Part shown: piece by piece, positions 12,205 through 25,104 of the stretch
Numbering within the stretch: the stretch's first letter is position 1
Layout of the letters: each line of letters starts with the position of its first letter
Position numbers and translations under genes: made by a program
From: Alitta virens
Taxonomy: Eukaryota; Annelida; Polychaeta; Phyllodocida; Nereididae
Length of the DNA: 64,000 nt
Direction of reading: 5' to 3'
NCBI GenBank assembly: GCA_932294295.1
Contig: OW028578.1
Span: 37,243,185-37,307,184, forward strand
The notes under the pieces: model-generated
Databases searched by the model: none
Seen by the model: only the letters and a program-made list of their open reading frames with translations
What the model was told of the DNA's origin: nothing

Positions 12205-12300
12205 CGACAATCCATGACAGGCCGTGTCTCCCCGAAAGTTGGCGAAACATGGACAATTCCATACGAGTCATATTGTAGCCTTCACTTTCGTGGTGAGAAA
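12205..12300 (-). repeat. Dispersed repeat, copy 2
   Basis: Inverted partner of the block at 9130-9190. This copy lies in a GC-richer 240-base island (12,085-12,320) that may be the fuller element. Confidence 0.5.
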
Positions 12301-12320
12301 CCTGAGCTGTCACGGTCGAA

Positions 12321-15217
12321 ACTTTAATTATGTATGTATTTCGTGGATTGGCGAAAGCTATGCACCAGAAAATGTAATTGTCATATAATAATTTATATAC
12401 ACATCCACCACATTTTTTACATTATTATCCTTGTCCTTCAATATCAGTTCCATAAGTCTGAACCATTAATATGTGCTAGATGACAATTAAGCCTACACTT
12501 GCCTTATGGTGACTATTCGGATATAACACAAATGACTACTAATACATTTAACATAGTTCAGGCAAAAAAATTAAATTTGAAATGCTAGATAGATTCATTG
12601 TGTATTGACTGTTATTGTTTTCATTTATTGTCCAGTTGGTTCGCAACAGAATGGAATCAAGACATGATTACACGAAGAATCAAAGCACATTATGCTGCAC
12701 ATATATTATTAGTTAAGTTTTATAATATCTGTTCTTGGATTCTTCATGTAATCATGTTTCGCATCTATTTGTTTGTATTTTTGTCCGGAAATATAATTTT
12801 AAATAATGAATTTAATATAATCTCTAGACTCTAGCCTACAACTATTTTTAGTTTAAGTGTTTTTTTTTTCTGTGGGGTAAATAAACTGACCCGTAGTTAT
12901 GATTAGGGTGGTCATCACACCAACCACACACCCCATGTGGTCATTAAATGGCCATCAACATCCGATAAGGCTTGGGCACAATTAGTGCCGATTTTGGGGC
13001 ATTTTTGCAGGGGTGAAAGAAAGAAAAATGCTGAAGCTAATTCTTGTCATGAGTAAAAAGTTTCAGTGAATCCACGACCTTCACCAGATTATTCATTCTC
13101 ATGAATGCCAAGTCATCAAGGGAGCATAACGGTGCCCTAAAATGGATTTTTTTTAATGTTAGAATATCTCTTAAAACTCTAAAAAAATGCATAGTTATAG
13201 AGCTTGGAGGAATCAAGAGTAGGGGACACTCGGATTTTGCAATATGAGCATGTCCTAATGAAAGTCTCTATTTCCTCAGATTTCACAAGTTTACGTGGAT
13301 TTTGGCTTTGAAAACCTCATATTAAGCAATTAAGTACCACTGCAATCAAAGCCCTTTGATGTACAATCAGCGTTGTGCAAGGTGAAGACACTGGCCCTCT
13401 GAATTGATATCTCTGCTAATTAACAGGAACTCTCCTCAGCAAAAATGCTTCTATATGGTAATTTGCAACATGTAATGTATTTATTTAATTTCCATGTAAA
13501 AGCCAGCTTTGTAGTCTACAATAAGAAACTACTCCCGTGAAAAATCAACCATTTTTGGTGGAGACATGGTTATCAGAAAATAAAGATGACTGATTTAAGA
13601 ATGTGTTTTTTCACACTGCCATTATATAAAACACACAATACCCACACAATCAAATTATTCTAAGATGAAAGTAAAAATTCTGGCCAGTAAAATTTTATAG
13701 CCTATATTCACAGCTTGCTGTGGCATGTCTGCTAAAATATCAAGATAAACACCACACACTTTATTGCACGAACACAGCAATTACTTGACAACTATGCATC
13801 TGAGTGAATACAAATGTAATATAAATATATTATTCATAAGATTGTTGCCCACCAAATACCATACTCAGTATGTGGTTTTTAGTGCTCAAGTGATCAGGAT
13901 AACCAAATTATGTATATCATCAATAGTGTATAAAATAATGTGCTTGAAAACTGATAAATTTGCATATTTCATGCATTTTGTTGCACAATTGCCCCTCAAT
14001 TAGGGGCGGGTCCTCTGGTCGTTAAACTTCTGGTGCGACATTCTGGTCAGGGCCATTAGTTCCTGATGTGAAATCATGCACATGTAATGAGCTACTTCTT
14101 CAATTACAGTATTTCTGACTGGAGAATGTCAACTTCAAAGTTTTTCAACCAATTTACCTAGGATTCTGGAAATTTAACCTGTGATTCTGGAAATTTGGAT
14201 TTTAGGGTATATTCTTTCATGTGGCTCACAAAACTAAAAAGGCTCAAGTTTCATTTTAGGGCACCTATAAACCTCAACAAAATAGAGATGCATAGATCAC
14301 CAATGACTCATTAAGTGCAATTAACTCGATCTATTGCATGGTATGGCTATAATGCAACATTCAAACAAATGCGTCATCTTACACATTTTTTATTAGTTTT
14401 TATTCCCTGATAAGAAAAAAAGTTTTTACTTTAACACAATTATGGATGCAATTGGCCTAAGTTGGTCGGATGTCGACCTCTTACACGACATACTGTGTTA
14501 TTGCAGTTCATCAATCAACTACTTAAACTATCAGTGTGTCAACTAAATATGAACATTATTGTGTCTCTGATGAGATTTTATTTTTTTAAGTTCTTTAAAA
14601 CTCCGTTATAATCAAAGCCAATCACCTTCAGTCTATCTTCCCCTCCACCCACCCTGACAAGTCAACTGCATGGTAGTATGTCTTTCCCCTCCCTTTACCA
14701 TAATAAGCTATTATACCTAGCTTTCTCAGAAACATAAAACAGTCTGCTCTGCAAAACGCTCAGCTAATGCAAACAATCATCATTAAGATTGTTCAAGAAA
14801 ACCAACATTTTATAACTCATTGCAAAGCTATAGTGAAGGAATGTAGGGAATGACAACATTTTTTTTCCAGATTTGCCATATTAAGAAGAAAAATTAAATG
14901 GATGTTTAAAATGTGAAAAAGCTAAAACATAAATATGAGTGAATTTTTGCAAAATAACGCATAAGATAACTAGTGTTTGCTGAGGGTTGAACAAGTTACA
15001 TGTTAATGTGATTTTAAGCACCATTAAGATAAAATGGAGCAGTATCAACTTGCTGTGAAGTGATTATGCCAGCATTTACCTATAATGATCAAGTTTATTT
15101 TAAGATAGTTAATATCATTATGGCATATAATCACCCATGAAGTGCACTTAAAATACGGTCATTTGTCAAGTATAAAACGTCTTTTGCCAATGTGAAATAG
15201 TATGTATGTGAATTCAC
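12321..15217. other. Intergenic DNA downstream of the DUF4806-like gene
   Basis: AT-rich, with no conserved reading frame on either strand. It would be the 3' flank of the minus-strand gene that ends near 15,218. Confidence 0.45.
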
Positions 15218-16524
15218 TCATTTTTCCCATCCTCGTATGTGTTTTCTGTCTGACTTTGAGTTAAATATATCAGATTTAATTAGTACATACCGTCTTTGTC
15301 TGGATGGGGCATGTTTAAGATGATTGCCTATTATTGAATCCAGGTCTTTTTCATTCCCCTTTTGGGCAGCCATGACACTTGCTAAAAAAAAGACAGATAT
15401 TGGTTATTATTCAATGTAAGCATTAATAAGTATTGGATTCACCATAAGTCTTATTAATAATATACATTCAAACAATATCCAAAATTTTTAAAAAGTAGAG
15501 TACACACCAACAATTAGTTTATGTATGGGAGTACCCTTGAATGGGCGTTTCCCTGACTGGTTTGTCCGCATCCCCTTCATATTGAACTGGCACTGCAGCT
15601 CTGTTGTTATTAGTCTGAAATAAAAATTTCTTTACATTTATATTTTATCCACACGATTAATTAATTAATTTTGTTGAATAGAATAGAATTTTTGAATAGT
15701 CATGTTTCTCCGTACCCTTGAAATAAATTAACAGTCTCTGTTCAGTGCAATTTCTAACTTACTTGTTTAGCACCCTCTTGGCCATATCAGATGCTGAGGT
15801 TCCCCCCATTCACATTAATTTCAACTTCTGAAATAGAAACATCAAAAATAGTAGTAACAATCCTATAAATAGCATGTACATTGTAGCAGTACCACCTTCG
15901 GTACATTTTAATACTTGGTAGTTTAGCTCCGTGAAAGGACCCATTTTGGGTCTTCATATATAAAATATATTTACCATCCTAGTCCAGAGTTCCTGGTCAG
16001 CCATCAACTGATCACTTAGGTTGTCGAAAGCTTCTAGCGAATTGACCTGGTCAATATCAACGTCCCGTTCTTGCCCTGCCCTGCTGCTCACTGCATCTCT
16101 GATTTCACACAGCAATGATGTGACTCTTTCTGGAATCCTGCAAAGTGTGCAACATGGGTGATACAGTTGTCAGAAAAAGGAAAAAACTTGAAACAAAACA
16201 GTTTCTGGTCACTATAAAGACATTAACTACCATTAACTAGAAAAAAGTATTAACTTAATTTTACTCAAATCGTGCTTTTAGTTTGCAACTACTGGTCAGA
16301 ATAGATTAAACGGTTGAAAATTGGTGAGTTAAACCATGAATAAAAGTAACATTACTAATTGGTGGAATTTATGCAAAGCTGCAAACCAGCCTGCCATGTA
16401 AATTTTTATCCATAGCAAATATATCTGAGACTCTGTGATATTACTATTCTTTATATTAATATTTATGTTTAATAGTTTATATACATACTGGCTTCTGACA
16501 GTGGGAAACTGTCAGTTACCCTTC

Positions 16525-16692
16525 TTGGTGTCTCTGCAGATCTTGCTGTGGTCTCTGCAGACCTTGGTGTCAGTGCAGCTCTTCTTGTTGTCTCTGAGGA
16601 CCTTGGTGTCATTTCAGCTCCTGTTGTTGTCTTTGCGGACCTTGGTGTCATTGCAGCTCTTGCTGTCTGGAAAGCTCTTGGTGTCATTACCC
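16525..16692 (-). repeat. About 39-bp coding repeats in the linker exon
   Basis: Successive units read as variants of NDTKV(R/L)(K/R)D or MTPRSAKTTT depending on frame, with TGACACCAAGGTC recurring. Unit length is about 39 bases where regular. The frame carried from upstream stops at 16,614, so the end of this exon is not settled. Confidence 0.6.
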
Positions 16693-17056
16693 GTCGGTTT
16701 TAGTACAGCTCGTGCACATGGTGTTACAGATGTTGGTGGTGTCTGTACAGGCCTCTTTGGTGTATCTAGCATCCGTTTCCTCTTATGGTGGGCCTCTGCA
16801 GATCTTGTATTATGTTTTTTTAAAGATGCTTTTGATGAAGATGAGGCGGCACGTGGGGACTGCAGGATGGATGCATTTGAGTCAGCTCGGCTCCCAGGAG
16901 ATACAGCTTGGCGTGATGACCTCTGGGTGTAGGACGTGTCAGATCTGGCTGGACTAGCCTGGTGTGATGATCTTGACTTTGGGGAATCATCCAATGTTGC
17001 TGTGCTCATAGGAGATCCTGACCTTGAGTTGGGGGAATCAGATTTAGCAGGAGATC

Positions 17057-17106
17057 CAGCTGACCTTGAGTTGGGGGAATCCAGCTGACCTTGAGTTGGG
17101 GGAATC
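17057..17106 (-). repeat. 25-bp tandem duplication causing a frameshift
   Basis: The 25-base unit containing GATTCCCCCAACTCAAGG (minus strand) is present twice in direct contact. Because 25 is not a multiple of three, the second copy breaks the frame, giving a stop shortly after. Reading with a single copy continues the SP-rich frame. Confidence 0.8.
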
Positions 17107-20100
17107 AGATCTAGCTGGGCTCATAGGAGATCCAGCTTTGTGTGGAGGGGATATTCTAGGGGAAGGGGATCTGGAGTGTATTGGAGATCCTTGTGGGTAA
17201 ATGTCCATGTACTGACCTGAAAACACAAAAGATAAAGTAAATAATAATGAAAAATTGATCAATTGATTTATACATCGGGTTACTTATTTGATCTTAAACT
17301 CCTGGGATATTTTCATTGCAATTCTTAAGATTCAGTGGGTCAAATTTCAAAAGAAATGTACTGCTTGTATCTGTGTTCACCAAAAATACATATTAAATCT
17401 CCCACATAATAAAAAAAATAATTAGCAACATCTTATAATATTTCCAGGACTCTCATGTTGATGTCATTAATGGCGACTACTAAACTTCGAGATCAACCTT
17501 GGCCTTGGACCAGTCACAAAGTCCAGTGGTCAAGTACCACATGTGACCCCAATATGATGAAATTCCCACAGCTGGGTATTAGGTTTTGCTGTTTTGCCCC
17601 TTCCTATAAGGTCACAACTCCGGAATGATTACATAGATCTAAGTTTGTTTCTTTAAGATTCATATGTACCCCCAAAAACCCAATACATAACCGTATTTGC
17701 CATATCTGATCATTTCAGCTGATTTTATAGCACTTTATCCCATTGAGGTGGGGGGGGGGGGTGTGGTGGTATTTATTCATTGAAAGCATTCAAACATGTT
17801 GTCAGTGCTCTGTAGAGTGTATATAAACCAAATTTGGTAAAGATCCGACCATTTGGACTGAAGTTATATACCAAACCCGAAGTGGTTAATTATACCTACT
17901 TGTTATAAAGGATAATTGGATGCAAGTACATAACCTAACAAGCCCTTTGGATTTAAAAAAACTGCAATAGAATGCACATTGTCACCTGTCTTTTATTTAA
18001 TTTTTGGAACGTAATTCATTATATTGTATATATAAAAAGCTAAAAAATAAATAAGTGTCGCCTAAATAAATTAAAAATAAACAGTAATAAGGCCTGTGGT
18101 TAATTGGGTTTTATAGCAAGTTCAAAGATTTATAAAGAAGTTGCAGTTCCTTAAAACTGTAATTGATTTGTGATCTTCGTATAGTTCAGTAATAATCTCA
18201 TTCCAATCATCTGAATACATCTAAATTTTTTAATATTGTTATTTTTGCCAGTCGGCTAAAAGCTTCCTAGTTTTTGTTTGTCTTTCAACTGCAATCTTTG
18301 ATGAACTAGTTCATCCAAGCTCCTACTATGAATAAAGTTTATCTTGTCTTATCTTATCTTTTTTGTTATCAGTTATAAAAGTGCCTTACTGTCATATTTT
18401 GCAGGTGGTTCTGGATAATCCTGATAATCCTGATCTTCCTCACTCTCAGTTACATCTGAAAATATTAAAAAAGTTATTAATAACTATTGCCTTGTAAGTC
18501 AAAACCTTGTGTTCTCTTAATCAGACACACGCACTTTTTAATAACTGGCATGCCTCAGCTATTATTTAAAAATACAGAATTTACACATCTCTATAACTAA
18601 TCCATTAATATAACTCACTCTAAAAGCAATCTAGATTATTGCTTGACCGTAAACAGTCCAATTGGTAGCAAATCATCAAAATATGGTTGGAAGGTCAAAA
18701 GACATTTTGGTTAACAAGTCATGTTGCATTATTTTTATCTTTGATATATATATACATAATATATATATTCAAAGTTTAAGTAACAATATCAATTTCCCTA
18801 TAGGCAGTGTTATAATTACCATATGTATAGGCCTCATCTTGTTTTGATTTGCGTCGCCTCTTCCAGTGACCATCTTTGTCCGATTCATCAGTTTCAGCTG
18901 TCGTTGTGTAGTTGAATCGCTCGCACTCACTCTTGCTTTCTGAAAACCATGACAACAAAAATAGTGTTTTTGAAAAGGATTGCTGGGGTGGTTGAAACAA
19001 TCTATATAATATTATGTAATTGAGTAAGCCTGATTTAGAATTTTCTAGTTATGGTAAACATAGCTCGGATTTCTCAATGTGATTTACCAAAAGGCACAAC
19101 TGGGTCATAATTAGTATTATCATGAAATTTTGTTAGGATTTACAATTTTTTTTTTTTTTAGCATTATTTGCTAATTTTTTATTACGAACCAAAGCATGAA
19201 ATCAATGTCAAAACTAAGTTTGTCAAGTAAAAATACTATAATTATTAATGTTATTTGCAAATTTCACTCATGTTGCATTAATTGTATCTTTGATATAGAG
19301 ATTTGAAAAAGTAAGCATTTTTCATATCCTTCCTTTATTACAGAAATTCCATATTATTTATGGTCACGAGACCCCCACAACTGCAATATTTCCAATATAT
19401 TCTGGCAAAGTTGTAGGTATGTAAGTGCACTCGTTCTGCTTCAGAACAAACAAGAAATATTTCATAAGAGCTAAGCCTCATAGAGTATTACTGTATGAAA
19501 TATTTACGTTAAGTGACTTGAGTTCTGCACCTGGTTATGAAAGTACCACACAGACGGACATTGATATTTTCAAAAAATTATCACAATAATCCTCTTTGAA
19601 CATAGTTCGCTGAGGGTTAAAAATCTCTTGAATGTCTCACCAGATGAAAATTTAATTTTCTTTAGCTTAAATTGTCGCCAGCCTTTGCTTGGTAGATTGC
19701 CTTTATCCATTTTCTTTGATGCATCCACCCCATTAGGCCAATAGACAACATTGTCTCTTATCCAGGTAGATGGCACAATCCCCTCCTGTTCACCTCGCAC
19801 GGGTTCAATACACACAGCCTTTACCCAAGACCTGAAATGAATATAATGGAAATTGATATGCAAATGAAAGACAAGACAGGGCCACAGCCTGGGAAAAAGT
19901 CAGGGGGGGGGGGGGGGCTCAAGACGTTCTGATGTTCACTTCAGTATCCATAAATGTACTATATTTGGTAGCTACAAGTCCCCTGTCCATTGGACAGGGT
20001 TACAAGGTCCTGGATGAAAAGATATTGACTTTTTTGCTTGAGTGGGAACTAGCCTTTTAGTAAACGTTTGTCACACAACATACACCCACTGTAGCGTTAG

Positions 20101-20477
20101 ACATACCTTTTTTCTATTGTGTCGCGCTCAGATATGGTTGATTTCTTCCAATATTAATCGATTTCTGTGCCATTTTCGAATTCACATTTCGGTAAACAAA
20201 GCTTGAAGCATAGCCGCCTAGTTCCGAAAAACTCACAAGAGGGCTCTGGCGATGTTTCAACGCCCCTAGTGGCACACAGAATAGCGCTGGAAAGTCCGTA
20301 GTTTTCTCAATTTCACAATTAAAATATTTTAATAAACTATTCCACACGATTCCACTGTTCTATGGGTCTAATGAAGCTAAATTATTAGATATTTATCTGC
20401 ACCATTGCACCTGGGTGGCGCTGTGATGTCGCCGGAGCCCTCTAGTGAGTTTTAGTGTAAGTAGACATCAATAACAT

Positions 20478-20699
20478 GGTCGATTCGTCACAGCACGATT
20501 CGTCTTCGTAAAAACTGGACGGTTCATCACTCAAAAAAAGGTCGGTTCTTCACCGGCAGTTAACATATTTTATATAATAGCAGTGACCATACCCTGTGTA
20601 CCGGCCAAATCAACCAATTTCGGATGACAAATCGACCAAATTCCGGTGACGAACGGACCAGTTTTCATTGGGTTCAATCAGGCAATGACGAATCGACCT
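20478..20699. mobile_element. MITE-like inverted repeat
   Basis: The ends are inverted copies of GGTCGATTCGTCA. Inside, AAAACTGGACGGTTCATCA on the left pairs with the mirrored GACGAACGGACCAGTTTT on the right. Arms are built from degenerate TGACRAAYCGACC units also found at 516-620. No coding capacity. Confidence 0.6.
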
Positions 20700-21829
20700 G
20701 CTACCTGTGAAAGCATGAACCAAGCAAACGTGAATTTTGAAAATGCTCTTAAAAAGGATGTTTCCAGTGGCTTTTTCAGTAAAATCTGCGTGAAAGTAGT
20801 AAACGGAGTAGTAATCCTGTACATAACAACAAAATAAGGTATGCTAACGTGTTTATTGAGAAAAATGTGTCGTAATTTTGAGCGTCCATGAATTCCTATA
20901 GCAGGCGTTCCGACCCTACATCGCATCTAATGCAATGTAGGTCGGTTCTGGCTATATATTTGGTAAAATTCTAGGATACGGCCTTGCAAGGAACATTTAC
21001 CAGTGTATTTGCACGTGCAGACAAAATTTTTGTTATTTAATGTCTTTATTGCCTAGTCGTGACTTTTGATAGTGTCACAGGTGTTTTAGTAAATTGGGAA
21101 AAAAACACTTTACCCCCTCCCCCCCCCCCCCCCCCTGTTTCTATAGCATAACTCTGATACTACTGCACCAACATGCTTAAGTATTTGTCAGTCATTATCT
21201 GTAAAAAAAAGTGTTCTACCTTTCAGGGCAATTAATAACATGGAATTATAATTAAAAGAGAAAATGTCAATTAACATTTTACCAAACCCCACATTTCAAC
21301 TACTATTTCATCTACGTACACAACTTGGTCCTATCGAGTATTGCCATGAAATTTATTTAGCTGAAAAAAAGCCTAAATTATAGTACTTTTCCTTTCCAAA
21401 CTTCGATTTATTTTAATTTATTTTACTTCATATTATTTGAAAATATAAAACATTGTTTAATGGTATAGTATGCTATGGTATGAGAAAATTGTGTATACAT
21501 GCATGGATATCTTATAAACCGATTCTTTACTATACTATAGTAACGGAACAGTCACGGGCAGTGGCTATTCAGAGAGTATGCATGCCCACCAGTGCATTTT
21601 TGTCCTCTCCTTTTCTTTGCCAAATTCATATTTAGGATGATAATATTGATCTATGCCCTAAGATTCTAAGGTTGATATGGTGATGTCATAATTGCTGTTT
21701 GTGATATAACAATGAAAAATTAAGGATTAGAGAAGGTTAGGTAAGGCACTGACGTCAGTTACAATTACATGCTTAAAAGGCTAGTAAAGCCAAGCCACAC
21801 AAGAAACAACTAGAATGCACATGGGATGT
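20700..21829. other. Intergenic, with a C homopolymer
   Basis: No gene seen. A poly-C run lies at about 21,118-21,136. Confidence 0.4.
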
Positions 21830-22012
21830 GCGGAGCTCTGCCCATAGCTGCAGAACACTTAGATCCCGAATGGGATCGAAACCACGACATTTCCCGCCAC
21901 TTTAGACTTTCGCCGGGTAATTCTGTCTACGCCCACCAGGGACGCTGCAATCGCTCTACCAGCGGGCTGCACTGTGGGCTACGTCCTTGATTCGCGACAA
22001 CGCTCTCGCGCT
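21830..22012 (-). mobile_element. tRNA-derived SINE-like element
   Basis: On the minus strand an A-box-like GCTGGTAGAGCGATTG is followed by a B-box-like GTGGTTTCGATCCC. The spacing between boxes is larger than in a tRNA, so this is a tRNA-derived repeat or SINE head rather than a tRNA gene. No target duplication was found. Confidence 0.45.
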
Positions 22013-22330
22013 ATGGCGAGACTACGCAGCAGTGGGAAGGCCACAGGCTGGCATAAAATGCGTGTTTTGTAGGATAAGGGAGCCACGAAACCTGCTGAAC
22101 AGCAAAAGGAGCCTGTAAAAGGGGAATACATAGCGTTTAACCACGGGATGTAGCGGAAGATGCCATGTAAGTTGTGGTATGACAGTACGTACGTCTTTGT
22201 GGGTAGGCGACGTCATCCTGCGAGATTGATGTACTAACAAAATCTCTGCCCCACTCTTGATGACAGTAAACATGCAAATTTTGATAGATGCACTGATTTT
22301 TATGCCATCAGGTTGGATAATACACACCTT

Positions 22331-22428
22331 GACATTCTTCATGTGGTATCTTTGCCTCCATACACAGACGTTTGGGTGCAGGAGGTTCTTCAGACGCTGA
22401 CAAAGAATACTCTCCCGACTCCGACATG
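22331..22428 (-). CDS. Possible first coding exon, unknown gene
   Basis: The minus strand opens with ATG and reads MSESGEYSLSASEEPPAPKR..., ending in a possible donor CAAG|GTGTGT. The segment has an acidic/serine start and a basic PxPKR patch like a nuclear-localisation signal. I cannot find a continuing exon, so this could be a remnant exon or chance. Confidence 0.25.
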
Positions 22429-22612
22429 GGGGCTAAAAATGTGTTCAAATCTCATTACAAAATAAAATAGATAATAACATTGTGTTCGAACATCTTATAC
22501 ATCTTTTACTTCCTACAAATTTACTTGCATGCCATGTATGTGAAAGTATGAATATAATACATAAAAATTTCATAAAATAGGAGTATACAGTTTTACAATA
22601 TGCAATTAAGCC

Positions 22613-24005
22613 CCTCACGGGTTTGTGGTGGTGATGGAATAAGGCTTTACGTCCTGTATTTCTGCACCTGATGGTGACATCGTCACCCGGGTGACCACTG
22701 TCTGGAATGCCATGGCTGGTGTCCCGGACAGGGTGGTTGACATCAGGGCAGGGACCTGGGATCGAGTGGGGGATGGCCTGGAGGCAGGCAGGGAGGCATC
22801 TGTATGGGCCCCCAGGATCTCCTCCAGAGCTGTGGCGGCCACAACTCTCTCGGCCTCCTTCCGGGATGCTGGAGCTCCATGTGGCAGCGTAAGTTGGACT
22901 TCCTTTCCTCCACAAATCCGGCTGTGCACCTGGGGCACTGATAGGAAGTCGCCATGTGGCGACTCAGGGCCTTCCTGGACGTCACCACCTTGAACAAGGA
23001 AAGGCCACCGGTTGGGACATCCGGACAGGATAGACACAGGAAGGGGTGGGGCTAAAGGACACCTTGCTGGGAGTAGCACTCCCCTCTGCTCCAGCTGGCA
23101 GCGCCGAGACCCACGTACTGTATCGGCCAGCCTAGGGAGACTCCTGAGGGGAGGCACTGGGAGACGGGGCCACGGAGACCGGAGAAGGGGCCACTGGGGA
23201 AGCCATGGTTGGGGCGACCACATCACTGGGGGACTCTGGAGCCTGGCTGGACTCTTGCCCCGGTGTCACCAGCACTGGTAACGGGGTCTTCTAGGGCCTG
23301 GGTTTAATCCTCATTTTCCAGCTCTGCTGCTGGGCTGCCAGGTGGGGGAGTGATAGGGGCTGTAGGGGCCCAAAAACTAGGCCTCCTTACACTCCTCAGC
23401 CAGCTTTGGCTGGTGAAGGCCGCTCCTTCAGCGTAACTGGGGCCGCCGGAGGGGTAGCCCACTGGGCCTGGGGGGACCCAGCGTACCACGCCTAGTCTGC
23501 CATATCACGGAGGATGTCCTCCAGGCGACACTGGGGCCCCAGTTCGTCACGAATCCACTGCAGGAGGACAGCCATGTCCCCCTGTAAAGGCTTGGAACGG
23601 ACAAGTCGGCGGAACCGGATGAGTTCCTGGGCGTGCCCTGCCACTCCGATTTGCTCGTATGCCCTGGTCTCCATGAAGGCCCACATGTGTTGTTGGGCCT
23701 CCTTCTCCATCTCTGTGGTCCAGTATTCCTGGTTGACGGCCGTTGCCCCCTGAATGTCAACTGGGGTGGTCTCCTGTGGATGAACTGGAGCTGCCTCCTC
23801 CCCGGAGACTGGGGTTGCCCCTGGACGGCGTGTTGGAGTGGCCTCCTGTTCCAAGGACTGGGGTTGCCCCCGGAAAGTCCATGTGGTGACCACAAATGGC
23901 CTCCACTTCAGTCTCCTCCACTGACACCTGGAGGTTCACTCCTGCAGCGTCCAAGGCCTGCATTACCACATCCGCCAACTCACTACAATACATATCCATG
24001 TTCAA
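22613..24005 (-). pseudogene. GC-rich zinc-finger retroelement or gene remnant
   Basis: This block is GC-rich against an AT-rich background. On the minus strand one frame (23,893-23,492) reads a Pro/Thr-rich segment followed by a helical region ending RLEDILRDMAD. A downstream frame has Ser/Pro-rich protein, and a third (about 22,997-22,850) holds a C2H2 finger beginning YQCPRC and ending CHMELQHP. The pieces lie in different frames with stops between, so no intact product remains. Zinc finger plus Pro-rich leader suits the N-terminus of a non-LTR retrotransposon or a host zinc-finger gene; I cannot choose. A SINE fragment lies at its 3' end (22,630-22,675). Confidence 0.4.
22630..22675 (-). 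repeat. SINE-1 fragment
   Basis: GGCTTTACGTCCTGTATTTC and the following CTGCACC match the 3' part of the SINE copies at 26,604-26,792 and 41,966-42,149. Only about 40 bases match. Confidence 0.6.
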
Positions 24006-25089
24006 ATATGTGTTAAGATAACAAGTCCTCTAAACACTCTATCTCAATACTAGCAAAATTGCGGATCGCAGAGTACGACCTTTCTGAATCAAATTCAAGA
24101 AAGGAGTGACGCAAGGAGGTCCTGTGTCACCATGTCTTCCCCCCCCCCCCCCACAGGCAATACAATTCGCCAAATATGGAATTTTGGCACCATTTACTTC
24201 ACCCCCCCCCCCTCCCCATAAATGAAGGGTCCACTCGGTCAACCGGCCAACCAAGGGGGGTGTTGGAACCATCTTAACAGACACCCCATTGTGCCAACTT
24301 GGCTAAGTAATGACCTTCAATGGCCGAGGTCAAAGTTCATGCACGTTTTGGCGGGTTTTTTTATTAACAAGAAACATAAGTTTTCTGCAGACAAAGAAAC
24401 CCCACTTGCCAACATACACTCAAAAGTGACAACATACAAAATTAATGGAATCTGTATCTAGGACCTTTTAGGACCCACCCAATGGAACAGACACAAAACC
24501 ATCAAGTTTCGCAACTCCATACTGACATCCATTAAACCAGCACTATCTGTCATGCGCCAAACCGTTACATGATAAGACTCAGAGAAAGAAACGCACTATC
24601 TGACACATTACCACATGAAAACAGCTATTCCTATCTCTATAAATCACAGCTGACATACTACAGCTAAAACCACTGCTAGGGCACCAAAAAATTATCAGAC
24701 CGACTTTTTACAATCACTCAGTTTTTCACAGCAACATGCTCATAAATCTGAGCAAGACAAGACACCCATGTTTCCTCAATTTCATTAAAAATGAAAGGGA
24801 TATTCCTACTAGAAGTTGAAGTCACACATAACTCACTAGGCGAGTGAATAAAACCTTCGGAGAAAGGTCATGTCACACTGACACTTTCTTTGGAAAACCA
24901 CATCAGGTACAGGGTTCAACTTAAAGAATTAAAATTTGCCCTACGGAATTCTTAAGCTGATTCACTCCTTTCCGGACAGTTTCGCTAGCCTACTCTGTAT
25001 TAATGATAAAGTAACTCACTAAAATAAGCAAGGGGATCCCACTCAATCAAAAATAACACATAATCGCTGTATAGACGACAGCCCAGGGT
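24006..25089. other. Region between the zinc-finger remnant and the gypsy element
   Basis: No gene seen. Two C homopolymers occur near 24,140 and 24,206. I looked for the missing 3' LTR of the gypsy element here and did not find a match to 29,288-29,548. Confidence 0.45.
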
Positions 25090-25104
25090 TTGAATTAGTG
25101 AATC

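Larger units (their letters stand above)
15218..20165 (-). pseudogene. DUF4806-like multi-exon gene, interrupted
   Basis: Exons on the minus strand, with GT-AG borders in consistent phase: 19,831-19,641, 18,939-18,820, 18,455-18,390, 17,216 to about 16,500, 16,137-15,975, 15,827-15,763, 15,614-15,508 and 15,381-15,218; a 5' exon ends near 20,108 and its start codon is unclear. The N-terminal exon has the module WVKAVCIEPV...IVPSTWI...WPNG seen in many invertebrate DUF4806 proteins. A Ser/Pro-rich linker follows, then a C-terminal domain with GGTSASDMAKRVLNKLIT and QFNMKG motifs. Two lesions are visible: an in-frame TGA at 15,812-15,810 and a 25-bp tandem duplication at 17,057-17,106 that shifts the linker frame. 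Function is unknown. Family assignment is from motif memory. Confidence 0.65.

Noticed and set aside
16435..16932. A 165-residue plus-strand frame rich in Leu
   Set aside because: It is antisense to the Ser/Pro-rich exon of the DUF4806-like gene and mirrors its tandem repeats.
23012..23281. Plus-strand frames in the GC-rich block
   Set aside because: GC-rich antisense shadows of the minus-strand zinc-finger remnant.
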